Source: Cognatishimia activa
GTDB lineage: Bacteria > Pseudomonadota > Alphaproteobacteria > Rhodobacterales > Rhodobacteraceae
Reading direction: 5' to 3'
Length of the DNA stretch: 64,000 nt
Assembly: GCF_026016445.1 (NCBI RefSeq)
Contig: NZ_CP096147.1
Location: 842,501 to 906,500, forward strand
The notes under the pieces are model-generated. The model was given only the letters and a program-made list of their open reading frames with translations. It had not been told where the DNA came from and did not search any database. This document shows positions 20,114 through 29,394 of this stretch, in pieces. Position 1 is the stretch's first letter, and the number at the start of each line of letters is the position of its first letter. The position numbers and the translations under genes were made by a program.

Positions 20114-20499
20114 TCGGTTAACGACTGGTTGCGCCAAGAAAGAGATAAAGGAGAGCTTGCCGTCGACAGCTCAAAAATAATCGTTTAGGGTAGGGCGCAA
20201 GCGTCGAAACAGACGCACCACGGCAGACCGAGCAGTTTGCCCGAATTGACAGAATGAGTCGCCCGCTCGCATGAGGAATCCTGCGGGCAAGACGCTTTTG
20301 TTGTGTCTCTACCTTTCAATTTCCCCAATATCTGCTGCAATCGGCGAAATGCCGCGAATTGTGGCAAAATTCTGGCCATATTTTGTGGGTCATGACGCTT
20401 TTTGGCGTGACGGTCCCTGTGGATATCGCTAGTATTGGGCACGAGTAGACGAAAAACACGCGCCGAATGGTGTGGAAATAACGACAGGCGGACGCTCTT
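20114..20499 (+). promoter_or_regulatory. ftsA-ftsZ intergenic region, likely ftsZ promoter
   Basis: These 386 bases contain no credible gene. TTAA-N7-TTGC at 20118-20132 is a half-degenerate match to the CtrA site TTAA-N7-TTAA. TTGACA at 20246-20251 fits a -35 box, but the -10 at 17 bases is poor. The length argues for independent control of ftsZ, as in other alphaproteobacteria. No single element can be assigned with certainty. Confidence 0.4.
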
Positions 20500-22107
20500 A
20501 TGGCTTTGAACTTGACCTTCCCTGAGCAGGAAGATTTGAAACCCCGTATTACGGTTTTTGGTGTAGGTGGTGCCGGTGGCAACGCGGTCAACAATATGAT
20601 CGCGAAGGAACTGGAGGGCGTTGAGTTTGTCGTCGCCAACACAGACGCGCAAGCGCTGCAACAAAACCAATCTCAATCTCGTGTCCAGCTTGGTGTGAAA
20701 GTCACCGAAGGTCTGGGTGCAGGTGCACGCCCAGCGGTGGGGGCCGCAGCGGCAGAAGAAAGCATCGAACAGATTGTAGACCATCTGGCTGGCGCACACA
20801 TGTGCTTCATAACAGCAGGTATGGGCGGTGGCACCGGGACAGGTGCAGCGCCGATCATCGCACAGGCAGCACGTGAATTGGGAGTACTTACTGTTGGTGT
20901 CGTGACCAAACCGTTCCAGTTTGAAGGTGCAAAGCGGATGCGCCAGGCCGAAGCAGGTGTTGAAGCCCTGCAGAAGGTCGTGGACACGCTGATCATCATT
21001 CCGAACCAGAACCTCTTCCGTCTGGCGAATGAGAAAACCACATTCACCGAAGCCTTCGCCATGGCAGACGATGTTCTGTACCAAGGTGTGAAAGGCGTGA
21101 CCGACCTGATGGTTCGCCCAGGTCTTATCAACCTCGACTTTGCTGACGTTCGCGCCGTGATGGACGAAATGGGCAAAGCGATGATGGGTACCGGCGAAGC
21201 AACCGGCGAAGATCGCGCGGTTCAGGCGGCAGAGAAGGCGATTGCCAACCCACTGCTGGACGAGATCTCCCTGCGCGGTGCAAACGGTGTTCTCATCAAC
21301 ATCACTGGTGGCCACGACCTCACCCTGTTCGAGCTGGACGAAGCGGCAAACCGCATTCGTGAAGAAGTCGATCCAGACGCGAACATCATCGTGGGTTCCA
21401 CTCTGGACACCGATCTGGAAGGCGGTATGCGCGTTTCCGTTGTTGCGACAGGCATCGACGCCTCCACAGTGCAATCCGATATCCCAGTGCCACGTCGTTC
21501 TCTGAAAGAGCCGCTAAAGCCTGCGGCCATTGAAGAGCCAGCAGCTCCGGTCGCAGAAGAAGCACCTGCAGTTGAAGAAGCACCCGTTGCAGCCATGACA
21601 GAAGAAGAGCCAAGCCTCTTTGGTGACATGGGAACACAGCAAGCAGCTTCTGAAGAGCAAATGGAAGATATCTTTGAAGACCCAGCACCAATTGCTGCAC
21701 AAGATGATCTGCCACCGCCGGCATACCAGCCTCGCGTTGCTCAGTTCCAACCACGTGTTGACGAATATGAAGAAGAGGCTGAGGCCGCATTTGTAGCGCC
21801 TAAAGCGCCGGCTCCAGGCACACCTTCTCCAGAAGCACTGGCACGTCTGCGCACAGCGGTCAGCAAAGCGCCAGCAGCGCCTCAGCCACGTCAGCAAGTT
21901 GTCGCAGATGAACCGATGGTTGCAGAAGAGAAGCCACGCTTTGGCATTAACTCTCTGATCAACCGCATGACAGGCAGCGGTCAAGAAGCGGCGGCACCAC
22001 AGCCTTCGCGCCAGCAGCCGAACCTGCAAGCGGCGCCTGCGCCAGCGGAAGATCCAGAGCAAGAACGCATCGAAATCCCAGCGTTCCTGCGCCGCCAGGC
22101 CAACTAA
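20500..22107 (+). CDS. ftsZ: Cell division GTPase FtsZ with long linker
   Basis: FtsZ is the tubulin-like GTPase that forms the Z ring. The 535-residue protein has the GTPase core at about 1-320, with [13 protein letters not shown] at 21-33, the tubulin signature [10 protein letters not shown] at 109-118 and the T7 loop [10 protein letters not shown] at 211-220. A disordered linker rich in Ala, Pro, Glu and Gln runs from about 325 to 520, and the conserved C-terminal peptide [12 protein letters not shown] recruits FtsA and other partners. The linker is long, as is usual in alphaproteobacteria. A strong terminator follows, so ftsZ is separate from lpxC. Confidence 0.97.
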   Translation: MALNLTFPEQEDLKPRITVFGVGGAGGNAVNNMIAKELEGVEFVVANTDAQALQQNQSQSRVQLGVKVTEGLGAGARPAVGAAAAEESIEQIVDHLAGAHMCFITAGMGGGTGTGAAPIIAQAARELGVLTVGVVTKPFQFEGAKRMRQAEAGVEALQKVVDTLIIIPNQNLFRLANEKTTFTEAFAMADDVLYQGVKGVTDLMVRPGLINLDFADVRAVMDEMGKAMMGTGEATGEDRAVQAAEKAIANPLLDEISLRGANGVLINITGGHDLTLFELDEAANRIREEVDPDANIIVGSTLDTDLEGGMRVSVVATGIDASTVQSDIPVPRRSLKEPLKPAAIEEPAAPVAEEAPAVEEAPVAAMTEEEPSLFGDMGTQQAASEEQMEDIFEDPAPIAAQDDLPPPAYQPRVAQFQPRVDEYEEEAEAAFVAPKAPAPGTPSPEALARLRTAVSKAPAAPQPRQQVVADEPMVAEEKPRFGINSLINRMTGSGQEAAAPQPSRQQPNLQAAPAPAEDPEQERIEIPAFLRRQAN

Positions 22108-22124
22108 TTCCTACAGAATTTCTG

Positions 22125-22157
22125 AAAAGAGCCGCTCAATTGAGCGGCTCTTTTTTT
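22125..22157 (+). terminator. Rho-independent terminator after ftsZ
   Basis: The perfect palindrome AAGAGCCGCTCAATTGAGCGGCTCTT is followed by a further run of T (seven in total). It closes the ftsZ transcript 18 bases after the stop codon. Confidence 0.92.
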
Positions 22158-22203
22158 GTTTAAAATCAGCACTTTCCCGCTTCTTTGGCAAGGAACCGCC
22201 CAG

Positions 22204-22223
22204 CTGAAACCAACATGTTTCAG
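22204..22223. promoter_or_regulatory. Dyad upstream of lpxC
   Basis: CTGAAAC (22204-22210) and GTTTCAG (22217-22223) form perfect 7-base arms around 6 bases, about 75 bases before the lpxC start. It could be an operator. No regulator is assigned. Confidence 0.3.
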
Positions 22224-22298
22224 TCCGTTACAATCTTTGAGTTGAGCATTTGGACTCCACCGCATAGGGCTATTGTGCGCTTTCATAGGCGTGTTGCT

Positions 22299-23234
22299 AT
22301 GGGGACATCTTTGCAAAATACTGTCAAATCCACGATCCGTTTTTCCGGAATTGGGCTGCATACGGGGCAACCTGTTCGGATGGAGATCGAACCGGCGTCT
22401 GCGGGTTATGGGATTTGGTTTCAGCGCACAGATGTTCTGGAAGGTGACCAGATGGTTCCGGCGCGCTGGGATGTGGTTGAGCAATCCCCGCTTTGCACCA
22501 AGATCAAGAACTCTGATGGCGTATCGGTTTCAACGATTGAACACATCATGGCGGCACTGGCTGGCTGTGGCGTACACAACGCGCTGATCAGAATTGATGG
22601 CCCAGAAGTGCCGATTATGGATGGCAGCAGTGCTGCATTTGTCAAAACCATCCTGTCTCGCGGGCTCACCGAATTGGCAAGCCCGATCCGCGCGATCAAA
22701 GTATTGAAGTCAGTGCGCGTTGAACGCGAAGACGCCTGGGCAGAAATTCATCCGTCGGAAAACTTGGAAATCGATTTTCAGATCGATTTTGCCGATGAGG
22801 CCATCGGGTCTCAACATCGCAAGTTGAACATGGCAAACGGCACCTTTGTGCGTGAGCTATGCGATTGCCGCACCTTCTGTAGCCAAGCAGATGTGGATGC
22901 GATGTTGGCAAATGGTCTCGCCCTTGGTGGTGTCGCGGGTGAAAATGCCGTTGTATTCGACGGTGCGAAAGTCCAGTCCGGCAAAGGCCTGCGCCGCACA
23001 GATGAGCCTGTGCGTCATAAAATGCTCGATGCTTTGGGTGATCTTTATACGGCTGGCCTGCCAATTCTGGGCCGCTATGTGGGGCATCGTTCAGGCCACG
23101 CCATGACCAACAAGCTGCTGCGTGCACTTTTGAGTGATCCGGACGCCTTTGTTATTGTAGAATGTTCCGGTGATACTGCGGCGCGTCTGCCGGGTGTCGG
23201 CGCAAATATGTCCGAAATGCCAGCTGTCGCTTAA
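22299..23234 (+). CDS. lpxC: UDP-3-O-acyl-N-acetylglucosamine deacetylase LpxC
   Basis: LpxC is the zinc enzyme of the committed step of lipid A synthesis. The start at 22299 gives 311 residues, close to the E. coli length of 305. A 38-codon upstream extension has no family similarity. GIGLHTG appears near 17-23. The zinc ligands align with E. coli: His82 in STIEHIMA, and His240 and Asp244 in RHKMLDALGDL. The catalytic histidine is His267 in GHRSGHAMTN. It stands alone between the ftsZ terminator and bamD and competes with the Mur pathway for UDP-GlcNAc. Confidence 0.96.
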   Translation: MGTSLQNTVKSTIRFSGIGLHTGQPVRMEIEPASAGYGIWFQRTDVLEGDQMVPARWDVVEQSPLCTKIKNSDGVSVSTIEHIMAALAGCGVHNALIRIDGPEVPIMDGSSAAFVKTILSRGLTELASPIRAIKVLKSVRVEREDAWAEIHPSENLEIDFQIDFADEAIGSQHRKLNMANGTFVRELCDCRTFCSQADVDAMLANGLALGGVAGENAVVFDGAKVQSGKGLRRTDEPVRHKMLDALGDLYTAGLPILGRYVGHRSGHAMTNKLLRALLSDPDAFVIVECSGDTAARLPGVGANMSEMPAVA

Positions 23235-23339
23235 GCATTTCGTGAAAACCCACCAAAGCCATTTTGCCCTACAAAAATCTATGCTAACAGCAGTGGGAAC
23301 AAACCCAACTTGGGCACTTATTCAAGAAGGTTGAGCAGA

Positions 23340-24197
23340 ATGGCGCGTCGCGACTCTCGTAAGATTGTAGTTGCAGCTCTCTTATCAGCAGCGGTTCTCG
23401 CAGGCTGTGGAGGCGGCGGAGGCAATCAACCGTTGTTTGGCGCGGAAGTCCCGTTGGAAAACTACACTGCTGAGCAAATCTTTGGCCGTGGTGAGTTTGA
23501 ACTCGAACGCAATAAGGCGGACGATGCAGCCTTCTACTTCGCAGAAGTCGAACGTCTCTACCCGTATTCAGAATGGGCCAAACGCGCGTTGATCATGCAG
23601 GCTTATTCCTATCATCAGGATACGGACTACGAAAACAGCCGCTCTGCTGCGCAGCGCTACATCGATTTCTATCCGCTGGATGATGATGCAGCCTATGCGC
23701 AGTATCTTTTGGCGCTCAGCTATTATGACCAAATCGACGAAGTGGGCCGCGACCAGGGGCTGACGTTCTTGGCATTGCAGTCGTTGCGCAAGGTTATTGA
23801 GACCTATCCAGACAGCGAATATGCCCGTTCCTCGGTTTTGAAATTCGATCTGGCCTTTGATCATCTTGCGGCCAAAGAAATGGAAATTGGTCGTTATTAT
23901 CTGAAACGCGATCAATTTGCGGCCTCTGTGAACCGCTTCCGTGTGGTCGTAGAGGACTTCCAAACCACAACCCACACGCCAGAAGCGCTGCATCGTCTGG
24001 TCGAAGCCTATCTTTCCTTGGGGCTGACAGACGAAGCCCAAACCGCAGGCGCGATCTTGGGGCACAACTTCCGCTCAACAGAGTGGTATGAAGACAGCTT
24101 CCAGCTTCTGACCAACAACGGCCTGAAGCCGCGCGCCAGAGGTGACGGTTGGCTGGCGTCGATTTATCGTCAGACCATCAAAGGCAAATGGCTATAA
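23340..24197 (+). CDS. bamD: Outer membrane assembly lipoprotein BamD
   Basis: BamD is the essential lipoprotein of the BAM complex that folds beta-barrel outer membrane proteins. The 285-residue precursor has a basic N-terminus, a hydrophobic stretch and the lipobox LAGC with Cys23, followed by a glycine run. About five TPR-like repeats follow, for example AEQIFGRGEFELERNKADDA and SRSAAQRYIDFYPLDDDAAYA. The ATG at 23340 is preferred over an in-frame codon 30 bases upstream because it puts the signal peptide at the usual distance. recN follows 24 bases later. Confidence 0.94.
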   Translation: MARRDSRKIVVAALLSAAVLAGCGGGGGNQPLFGAEVPLENYTAEQIFGRGEFELERNKADDAAFYFAEVERLYPYSEWAKRALIMQAYSYHQDTDYENSRSAAQRYIDFYPLDDDAAYAQYLLALSYYDQIDEVGRDQGLTFLALQSLRKVIETYPDSEYARSSVLKFDLAFDHLAAKEMEIGRYYLKRDQFAASVNRFRVVVEDFQTTTHTPEALHRLVEAYLSLGLTDEAQTAGAILGHNFRSTEWYEDSFQLLTNNGLKPRARGDGWLASIYRQTIKGKWL

Positions 24198-24221
24198 GCC
24201 CGCTGGACAGGTAGACGCCTG

Positions 24222-25871
24222 ATGCTGCGTGCCCTCGAAATTCGCGATCTTCTGATCATTGACCACCTGGAGTTGGATTTTCAGGCGGGATTGAACGTCC
24301 TGACCGGGGAAACCGGTGCTGGTAAGTCGATCTTGCTGGATTCCCTTGGATTTGTGCTGGGTTGGCGTGGGCGCGCTGAACTTGTGCGCTCTGGCGCTGA
24401 TCAGGGCGAAGTTGTTGCGGAGTTCCATCTGCCAGAAAGCCATCCAGCTCATGCCATTCTTGATGAAGCTGGGCTACCAGGTGGAGAAGAGCTGATCCTG
24501 CGGCGGGTCAATCGCAAAGATGGCCGCAAGACAGCCTGGGTTAATGACCGGCGCTGTTCTGGTGAAGTGCTACGCGCTTTGTCTGAAACTCTGATTGAAT
24601 TGCACGGACAGCACGATGACCGCGGGTTGCTTGACACCAAAGGGCATCGGGCCCTGCTTGATCAATTCGGTGACCTTTCCGGCTTGATTTCTGAAACGCG
24701 TGCTCGTTGGTCAGAACTCAGCAAGGCTCGAAAGACCCTGCGCGCTGCCGAGGAGTCCCTAAAGGCTGTGCAGGAAGAAGAAGAGTTTCTGAGGCATGCT
24801 GTCAAAGAACTCGACGCGCTTGATCCGCAATCGGGTGAGGAGGGGGAGCTCGACTCCCGCCGTCGTCTGATGCAGGCGGCTGAGAAGGTGAAAGAAGACG
24901 TTGGCCGTGCCCACGCCGCGATGGGGTATGACGGCGCTGAAGGTGCTTTGGGTGACGCGCTGCGCTGGCTAGAAGGGGCAGGCGAAGCCGTAGGGGATCA
25001 ACTGGATGAGCCGCTAACCGCGCTTGGTCGTGCGCTGTCAGAACTCGGAGATGCGATCTCTGGCGTTGAACGTTGTATGGATGCGCTGGATTTCAATCCG
25101 CTGGAGCTTGAACAGACCGAAGAACGTCTTTTTGCGATCCGGGGCCTGGCACGGAAACACAATATTGTGCCAGACGAGCTAGGAACCTTTGCCGAAGAAC
25201 TGCGTGGCAAGATGGTTGCGTTGGATGCCGGTGAAGGTGAAATCGCCGCTTTGAAACAGGCCGTGAGCGCGGCGGAAAAGGCCTATGGCGCGGCTGCCAA
25301 CACGCTCACCGAAGCGCGCCGGAAGGCTGCTTTACGCCTTGATAAGGCTGTCATGGCTGAACTCGCGCCGCTGAAAATGGAACGCGCCGTTTTCACCACA
25401 CAGATCGACAAGGAAACTGCAGGCCCAGAAGGCGTGGATGCGGTGTCGTTTACTGTGGCCACCAACCCGGGCGCGCCATCTGGTCCGTTGGCAAAGATCG
25501 CTTCTGGTGGCGAACTCAGCCGGTTCTTGCTGGCGTTGAAGGTCTGCCTGACCTCTGAAGATCGCAACACGACGATGATCTTTGATGAGATCGACCGGGG
25601 TGTTGGCGGGGCCACCGCTGATGCAGTGGGCCGGAGACTTTCGTCTCTCGCAGAAGGTGGCCAGATTCTTGTTGTGACGCATAGCCCTCAGGTTGCCGCT
25701 CTGGGAGCACACCATTGGCGCGTCCAAAAAGACGTCAATGATGGGATCACGCTTTCGACGGTGGTTTCTTTGGATACAGGCGAGCGTGTCGACGAAATCG
25801 CGCGCATGATTTCTGGCGATAAGGTCACCGATCAGGCACGCAGCGCGGCTAAGGCGTTGTTGAATGGGTAG
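24222..25871 (+). CDS. recN: DNA repair protein RecN
   Basis: RecN is the SMC-like ATPase that acts early in double-strand break repair. The 549-residue protein has a P-loop GETGAGKS at 29-36, a long coiled-coil centre (about 150-370, rich in Glu, Leu and Arg), the ABC signature SGGELSRFLLALKV, Walker B IFDEIDRGVGGATADAVGRRL, and VVTHSPQVAA. The bamD-recN pairing is common in this group. No SOS box was identified in the short gap. Confidence 0.95.
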   Translation: MLRALEIRDLLIIDHLELDFQAGLNVLTGETGAGKSILLDSLGFVLGWRGRAELVRSGADQGEVVAEFHLPESHPAHAILDEAGLPGGEELILRRVNRKDGRKTAWVNDRRCSGEVLRALSETLIELHGQHDDRGLLDTKGHRALLDQFGDLSGLISETRARWSELSKARKTLRAAEESLKAVQEEEEFLRHAVKELDALDPQSGEEGELDSRRRLMQAAEKVKEDVGRAHAAMGYDGAEGALGDALRWLEGAGEAVGDQLDEPLTALGRALSELGDAISGVERCMDALDFNPLELEQTEERLFAIRGLARKHNIVPDELGTFAEELRGKMVALDAGEGEIAALKQAVSAAEKAYGAAANTLTEARRKAALRLDKAVMAELAPLKMERAVFTTQIDKETAGPEGVDAVSFTVATNPGAPSGPLAKIASGGELSRFLLALKVCLTSEDRNTTMIFDEIDRGVGGATADAVGRRLSSLAEGGQILVVTHSPQVAALGAHHWRVQKDVNDGITLSTVVSLDTGERVDEIARMISGDKVTDQARSAAKALLNG

Positions 25872-25872
25872 T

Positions 25873-25924
25873 CCGGGCTTCAGCCCGGCTGCGTAAACCT
25901 CTCAAAAGCCGGGCTGAAGCCCGG
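25873..25924. repeat. Extragenic palindromic element (REP-like)
   Basis: Perfect 17-base arms CCGGGCTTCAGCCCGGC (25873-25889) and GCCGGGCTGAAGCCCGG (25908-25924) surround 18 bases, directly after the recN stop. Each arm is itself nearly palindromic (CCGGGCTtcAGCCCGG). This is the typical shape of a paired REP element. It may also act as a recN 3' stabiliser or terminator. Confidence 0.7.
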
Positions 25925-26039
25925 CCTACAGGCCATTTTTTCAGCTTCGTCATAAGAAGTGATGAAACCAAGCCATCCAAGGCTTTTCTCTGACTGAACA
26001 AGCGCTTAATGCTGGGGCTTAATCTGCTTACGGAACGCC

Positions 26040-27725
26040 ATGGCACATCCGCTCGGATCCTTTCTGGTTGATAGCGCACGACAAGCCGCTCGTGCCTTCC
26101 GTGGTGGCTGGAAAATTCTGATCACCAGAGGGCCAAGCAAGTTCCAATTCTGGTTGATTGCCTTGCTGGTTGGGGTCGCTTCGGGTTTTGCTGCGCTTTT
26201 GTTCCGAAAGGCCATCGAATGGCTTCAGAGTACGATTTACGGCACAGAGAACATCAACCGGCTGCATAGTTTCGCAGAAACGCTGCCTTGGTACTGGATC
26301 TTATTCATCCCCATCGCAGGCGGGTTGGTTGTCGGTCTTCTGCTGGATCGCTTTTCCAAAGATGCCCGTGCACAAGGCCCTGCAGATGTCATTGAAGGTG
26401 CTGCGATCAACAATGGCCGTGTCAGCATCAAAGAAGGGCTGGTCTCTGCCGTTGCCTCTTTGATCACACTCAGTTCTGGTGGTTCAACAGGACGCGAAGG
26501 GCCCGTCGTGCATATGGCAGCGGTGATCTCTACATGGGTCAGCGAGAAAATTCAGGCCAACGGTATCACTGGGCGAGATCTCTTGGGCTGCGCTGTGGCC
26601 GCTGCCGTTTCTGCCTCCTTTAACGCACCGATTGCCGGGGCGCTCTTTGCTCTTGAAGTTGTTCTACGCCACTTTGCCGTTCATGCCTTTGCCCCCATCG
26701 TGATTGCCTCTGTGGCGGGCACGGTTATCAACCGGCTTGAATTTGGCAATGTCACCGAATTTGTCCTGCCCGTCAGCTCAATCGCGTTTTTCCAGGAACT
26801 GCCGGCCTTCCTGCTATTGGGAGGTTTGTGTGGTTTTGTCGCCGTTGCCCTGATGTGGACAATCTTCTGGGCCGAAGATATCGGCAATCAGATCATGACC
26901 TATACGCCGCTGAAACGCTGGATGCGCCCGGTTGTGTCTGGCGCGATGCTGGGTGTTTTGGCGATAGGTTACCCACACATCATTGGCGTGGGATATGAAA
27001 CCACCTCTGCCGCGCTGACTGGCGAACTCCTGATGCATGAGGCGATTGTCTTTGTTGTTCTGAAAATCATCGCGGTTGCTGTCACAATGGCTGGCCGGAT
27101 GGGCGGCGGGGTCTTCTCCCCGGCATTGATGATAGGTGCATTAACAGGACTGGCCTTTGGATTGATCGCTACCTCGATCTTTCCAGAGGTCTCAGGCTCC
27201 CATACGCTCTACGCCCTTGCGGGTATGGGAGGCGTTGCTGCTGCGGTTCTGGGGGCGCCGATATCGACCACTTTGATTGTCTTTGAGCTCACAGGCGACT
27301 GGCAGACTGGTCTTGCAGTGATGGTCACGGTCTCTATCTCAACCGCTCTTGGTTCGCGGCTAGTGGATCGGTCGTTTTTCCTCACGCAGCTTGAGCGCCG
27401 CGGCGTGCATGTCGCAGCAGGCCCGCAGGCCTACCTGCTTGGCACCTGCCATGTGTCCAAACTCATGCGGGACATCGACCCTGACCATGGGGCAACCGAT
27501 GCTGCTTGCTGGGCGCTGATTGAACGCGGGATTTACACCAATGCAAATGCTACGCTGGAAGGGCTGATGCCGATGTTTGACGATCCAAGCATTCGCTTTG
27601 TCCCTGTGGTACGTCTACGCGGTGAAGGCGAAGGGCCAGAGCTTTTGGGTGTGGTGCATGATGTAGATGCCTTTAAAGCTTATAACAAAGCGTTGGCAGA
27701 AATCGCGGCGGAAGAGCACTCGTGA
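26040..27725 (+). CDS. ClC-type chloride channel/antiporter with C-terminal CBS-like region
   Basis: This 561-residue inner-membrane protein belongs to the ClC family. Family motifs include SSGGSTGREGPVVHMAA with the gating glutamate in GREGP (about 160-165), NAPIAGALFALEV, GGGVFSPALMIGA as the GxFxP anion-site motif, and GAPISTTLIVFELTGDW. After the last membrane helix (about 440) is a soluble region ending in a single CBS-like half (ATLEGLMPMFDDPSIRFVPVVRL...LLGVVHDVDAFKAYN). Whether it is a channel or a proton-coupled exchanger cannot be settled here. It ends one base before the convergent MFS gene. Confidence 0.9.
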   Translation: MAHPLGSFLVDSARQAARAFRGGWKILITRGPSKFQFWLIALLVGVASGFAALLFRKAIEWLQSTIYGTENINRLHSFAETLPWYWILFIPIAGGLVVGLLLDRFSKDARAQGPADVIEGAAINNGRVSIKEGLVSAVASLITLSSGGSTGREGPVVHMAAVISTWVSEKIQANGITGRDLLGCAVAAAVSASFNAPIAGALFALEVVLRHFAVHAFAPIVIASVAGTVINRLEFGNVTEFVLPVSSIAFFQELPAFLLLGGLCGFVAVALMWTIFWAEDIGNQIMTYTPLKRWMRPVVSGAMLGVLAIGYPHIIGVGYETTSAALTGELLMHEAIVFVVLKIIAVAVTMAGRMGGGVFSPALMIGALTGLAFGLIATSIFPEVSGSHTLYALAGMGGVAAAVLGAPISTTLIVFELTGDWQTGLAVMVTVSISTALGSRLVDRSFFLTQLERRGVHVAAGPQAYLLGTCHVSKLMRDIDPDHGATDAACWALIERGIYTNANATLEGLMPMFDDPSIRFVPVVRLRGEGEGPELLGVVHDVDAFKAYNKALAEIAAEEHS

Positions 27726-27726
27726 A

Positions 27727-28908
27727 TTAAGCTGTTACGCGCCCACGTGTTCGACGCAGATGCGCGAGCCAAAGATGCGCGACAAACGCGGCTCCGTAAC
27801 ACCCAATTAACATCACGTAGATGCTGGTGACGCCAAACCCGCTAAGCAGAGCAAACATCAAAGGTGTCCCCACCAAATTGCCAAGGTTACCCATCTGAGA
27901 CATGGCCCCATTGGCCAGTGCCTGAGATTTCGCGGACGGATTGAGTTGAGGGATGCTCGCAAAACTTGCCGATTGCACCAGCCCCATAAAGGCAAACATG
28001 CCGATGAACATCCATCCAGACAGCGGCAACCATAGCCCGGTCATTGCAAATGCCAAGGCACCAATCAGACCGATCTGGACCACCACGATTGCCGGCAAAT
28101 AGCGCAGCAACATGGCATTCAGCGTGAAGGAAGAGACAATGCTGGCAATCGGCATGAACGGCACAAGTACTGCCCTTTCAAACTCAGTCAGCATCGGTGG
28201 AACGACAGTCATCACCGAAACGAAAGTACAGGTGTAAAACAGCCAGCCCGCAGCAGGGGCGAATTCATAGGGTGAGCTATAGGCTTTCCAATGGCGTCGC
28301 AGAAGGTCTGTGAGTTTCGGAAATGTTTCGCGCTGTGCAGCCCCCTTGGGCAGGAACAGCATGACCAGTATGGCAAAGATCAACAAATAGATTGCATGCG
28401 CACCAAAGAGAGCAGCTGACCCAAAACTGTTAATCAATACCGGTCCAATGGCCGCGGTCAGTGCATAGCCTACGCCAAAGAACGCGCTCCATAATGTCAT
28501 CGCCAGATTGCGCCAATTTGCCGGAGCCACAAGGGCCATAAGCGTCGGTGCCGCGACAACAATCGCGAGGTGTGAAAGCCCTTCGAGCAGCCGTGTCAGC
28601 AGGAAGACTTTGAGCTCAGGCAATAAAGTTTGCACAGCAGATAGGGTCGCTCCGAGGAACAAGGCCCACATCAGCATCCGGCGAAAACCATAGGAGGCCA
28701 CCAGAAGCCCTGCGACCAATCCCAGCAAAACTCCGAGGACACTGATCGAAGACAACAGGAGCCCGAGTGCTGTGTCTGACCCCTCATAAATCTCTTGAAG
28801 CGCTGGAAAACTAACCGTCACCTTCGCAAATTGCATCGAGGCACCCAACCCAGCACCCCAGAGTATGAGGATCAACAGAAAAGGAGAAACAGGGCGGTCT
28901 TGGGGCAC
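27727..28908 (-). CDS. MFS transporter
   Basis: This 393-residue major facilitator has about twelve hydrophobic segments and no strong substrate signature. Visible family-like stretches are LLGLVAGLLVASYGFRRMLMW in the helix 2-3 loop and FMGLVQSASFASIPQLNPS in the second half. The start is a GTG at 28908 with a poor ribosome site, so the N-terminus is uncertain, although the first helix follows directly. It lies downstream of DUF427 on the same strand but is separated from it by a terminator. Confidence 0.8.
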   Translation of the reverse strand: MPQDRPVSPFLLILILWGAGLGASMQFAKVTVSFPALQEIYEGSDTALGLLLSSISVLGVLLGLVAGLLVASYGFRRMLMWALFLGATLSAVQTLLPELKVFLLTRLLEGLSHLAIVVAAPTLMALVAPANWRNLAMTLWSAFFGVGYALTAAIGPVLINSFGSAALFGAHAIYLLIFAILVMLFLPKGAAQRETFPKLTDLLRRHWKAYSSPYEFAPAAGWLFYTCTFVSVMTVVPPMLTEFERAVLVPFMPIASIVSSFTLNAMLLRYLPAIVVVQIGLIGALAFAMTGLWLPLSGWMFIGMFAFMGLVQSASFASIPQLNPSAKSQALANGAMSQMGNLGNLVGTPLMFALLSGFGVTSIYVMLIGCYGAAFVAHLWLAHLRRTRGRVTA

Positions 28909-28931
28909 AGGGTCACTCAGCGAATGGGGCT

Positions 28932-28961
28932 TAAAACAAAAAACGGGGCCAGTTGGCCCCG
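28932..28961 (-). terminator. Rho-independent terminator after the DUF427 gene
   Basis: Read on the - strand, the hairpin CGGGGCC-AACT-GGCCCCG is followed by TTTTTTGTTTT. It ends the transcript containing the DUF427 gene 25 bases after its stop. Confidence 0.88.
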
Positions 28962-28985
28962 CATGATTGTTGCATGTTCAGGGCG

Positions 28986-29330
28986 TCAAAGCTGTTCGAT
29001 CGCGACTTCATCGCTGGCGTAGAAAGCCAGATGGTCTTTGATGCGCGCCACGTCTTCCTTTGGATCCGTATAGGACCAGACAGCATTTTTGATGGTTTTG
29101 CTTTTGGTCACAATCGAAAAATAGCTGGCATCGCCTTTGTGTGGGCAGTGAGAGCTGTGATCGCTTTCATCAAGAAAGGCCATCGCGATGTCTTCGCGTG
29201 GGAAGTAGATCACCGGTGGATGATCGCCCTCAGTCAATTCCAACGCGTTCGCGGTCTCGCCAAGGACAGCACCGCCAGCTCGCACGGACCATTTCCCCGG
29301 AGCCTTGCGGACTGTAATATAGCTGTTCAT
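28986..29330 (-). CDS. DUF427 domain protein
   Basis: This 114-residue protein is a single DUF427 domain, a small beta-rich fold of unknown function common in proteobacteria. Characteristic stretches are RAGGAVLGETANALELTEGDHPPVIYFPREDI and SHCPHKGDASYFSI, then AVWSYTDPKEDVARIKDHLAFY. The ATG at 29330 has GGAG 6 bases upstream and is preferred to a start 7 codons earlier. It is 64 bases downstream of the aminopeptidase P gene and may share its transcript. Confidence 0.88.
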   Translation of the reverse strand: MNSYITVRKAPGKWSVRAGGAVLGETANALELTEGDHPPVIYFPREDIAMAFLDESDHSSHCPHKGDASYFSIVTKSKTIKNAVWSYTDPKEDVARIKDHLAFYASDEVAIEQL

Positions 29331-29394
29331 GTCTTTCTCCTCGATCCTCAATAGTCTTAACGCCCTAAAACAGGGCGACTGTTACAAGAATATG

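Noticed and set aside
20185-21474. 429-codon open frame on the - strand opposite ftsZ
   Set aside because: It is the mirror of ftsZ codon bias. The translation is rich in Cys, His and Phe with no domain, and ftsZ is certain.
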